DNA from: Acinetobacter zhairuonensis
Lineage (GTDB): Bacteria > Pseudomonadota > Gammaproteobacteria > Pseudomonadales > Moraxellaceae
Direction: 5' to 3'
Assembly: GCF_022601715.1 (NCBI RefSeq)
Contig: NZ_JAKVIM010000022.1
Span: 1-58,523 of the forward strand
Length of the DNA: 58,523 nucleotides
How positions within the stretch are numbered: the stretch's first letter is position 1; each line of letters opens with the position of its first letter. The notes beneath the pieces were generated by a model. It had not been told where the DNA came from, did no database searches, and saw only the letters and a program-made list of their open reading frames with translations. The translations under genes and the position numbers were made by a program. Shown one piece after another: positions 57,807 to 58,523 of the stretch.

Positions 57807-58247
57807 TTACCCGATAATAAACTTCATTAACCAGCCCAAAATATAGTCAAAACACCACAATAAAATTGATGCAACAACGACTACTGCAAGAACTTGCCAC
57901 GAGGTGGTCATCGTCTCTTGCTTGGTTGGCCATGTGACACGACGCAACTCAATACGCGCATCTTTTAGCAAACGAACAAAGCCTTTGCCTTGATGGGTGG
58001 CGTATAATAAACCTAAAGCCACAACGATACAAGACAAAATTACACCAACACGCACCCAAATATCATTTGCTGGTGCCCAGTATGCTGGCAAGTGCTGATT
58101 TACCATGGTTGCACCAATGATTAAAATCAATGCAATAATCCACAGCACAACATCTAATGGTGAGCCAGAACTGACAACTTCAGCAGAATTATTTCTTTGG
58201 GGGATAGGCGCGTCGCTTAATGCGTCACGCGATTTATCATTCGACAT
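57807..58247 (-). CDS. secE: Preprotein translocase subunit SecE
   Basis: SecE clamps SecY in the inner-membrane translocon. The 146-aa product has three hydrophobic helices (about 28-47, 57-76, 110-135) and the conserved cytoplasmic amphipathic segment [17 protein letters not shown] before the last helix. It is the three-helix E. coli-like form. It is encoded between tRNA-Trp and nusG. Confidence 0.96.
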   Translation of the reverse strand: MSNDKSRDALSDAPIPQRNNSAEVVSSGSPLDVVLWIIALILIIGATMVNQHLPAYWAPANDIWVRVGVILSCIVVALGLLYATHQGKGFVRLLKDARIELRRVTWPTKQETMTTSWQVLAVVVVASILLWCFDYILGWLMKFIIG

Positions 58248-58322
58248 TTTTTTACTCGTCGTAGAATTCGCGATTTATTATATGACTAGTTTAGCCAGCA
58301 TCAAGCTCTTTTATGAAAAAAG

Positions 58323-58398
58323 TGGCAGGCTAGGAGGGACTCGAACCCCCAACATTCGGTTTTGGAGACCGACGCTCTACCAATTGAACTACTAGCCT
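58323..58398 (-). tRNA. tRNA-Trp (CCA anticodon)
   Basis: This 76-nt cloverleaf with CCA anticodon (GGTCTCCAAAACC anticodon arm) and encoded CCA end closely matches E. coli trpT-type tRNA-Trp. It sits between tuf and secE, the conserved position. Confidence 0.96.
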
Positions 58399-58404
58399 GC
58401 AGAG

Positions 58405-58432
58405 TAAGTCGAGAATCGAAATTCTCGACTTA
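58405..58432 (-). other. Perfect 12-bp hairpin between tuf and tRNA-Trp
   Basis: TAAGTCGAGAAT (58405-58416) and ATTCTCGACTTA (58421-58432) form a perfect stem with a four-base loop. No T-run follows on the minus strand, so it is more likely an RNA-processing hairpin separating tuf mRNA from tRNA-Trp than a terminator. Confidence 0.55.
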
Positions 58433-58447
58433 AAACATATGTACTTA

Positions 58448-58523
58448 TTATGCAGTTACTTTCGCAACAACACCAGCACCTACTGTACGACCACCTTCAC
58501 GGATCGCAAAACGTAGACCTGGG
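58448..58523 (-). CDS. tuf: Elongation factor Tu, C-terminal end only
   Basis: The last 24 codons plus stop read PGLRFAIREGGRTVGAGVVA followed by KVTA, the invariant EF-Tu C-terminus. The rest of the gene lies outside the window. EF-Tu delivers aminoacyl-tRNA to the ribosome. Its position ahead of tRNA-Trp-secE-nusG is the standard one for this copy. Confidence 0.97.
   Translation of the reverse strand, partial: PGLRFAIREGGRTVGAGVVAKVTA

Overview
This 58.5 kb window is chromosomal DNA of an Acinetobacter (Moraxellaceae, Gammaproteobacteria). The evidence is the AT-rich coding style, the order tpiA-secG-tRNA-Leu-tRNA-fMet, the cluster pilBCD-coaE, the fused-operon fadBA, an lpxO-type lipid A hydroxylase, and a tuf-tRNA-Trp-secE-nusG-rplKAJL-rpoBC block whose proteins read as typical Acinetobacter sequences. 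Most of the window is core genome. I see no insertion sequence, integrase, CRISPR array or rRNA.

Layout. 1-1.5 kb: two tandem initiator tRNAs, tRNA-Leu(GAG), secG and tpiA, all on the minus strand. 1.8-6.3 kb: plus-strand type IV pilus assembly genes pilB, pilC and pilD with coaE, meeting a minus-strand EamA transporter at a shared terminator. 7.2-11.5 kb: rlmB and ppnP (minus), then recN, yqgE and ruvX (plus). 11.5-16.1 kb: an AaeXAB-like export set (HlyD-type adaptor, DUF1656, FUSC pump), divergent from an IclR-family regulator across a region with two dyads. 16.1-19.8 kb: a candidate small RNA, then the minus-strand group uvrC-thioesterase-pgsA. 19.9-22.9 kb: an HxlR regulator divergent from an oxidoreductase, a PH-domain membrane protein and LpxO. 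23.5-26.9 kb: fadBA, the aerobic beta-oxidation complex.

26.96-29.95 kb is the accessory part. A strongly AT-rich three-gene operon encodes a HigB/RelE-fold toxin-like protein, a large HTH protein fused to an ImmA/IrrE-type metallopeptidase, and a 'beta family' protein. It is preceded by two near-identical palindromic operators exactly 30 bp apart and closed by a hairpin terminator. Beside it lies a decayed tehB (tellurite/SAM methyltransferase) C-terminal remnant. This looks like a toxin-antitoxin-derived, possibly anti-phage module dropped next to fadBA, and it is the best candidate here for an undescribed system.

30-46 kb: mixed envelope and housekeeping genes, namely a lipoprotein, an 8-oxoguanine deaminase-like amidohydrolase, a DsbA/FrnE-like protein, several small secreted or membrane proteins of unknown function, an outer-membrane barrel, htpG, an LprI-like protein, ompW, a Na+/H+ antiporter, an alpha/beta hydrolase, a DUF4442 protein and a glycine-zipper lipoprotein. 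46-58.5 kb: rpoC, rpoB, rplL, rplJ, rplA, rplK, nusG, secE, tRNA-Trp and the end of tuf. Its intergenic hairpins match the known control points of this operon (L10 leader, rplL-rpoB attenuator and processing stem), and a palindromic intergenic repeat sits between rpoB and rpoC.

All functions are read from sequence alone. Starts were chosen by ribosome binding sites and family length, and they are marked where uncertain.
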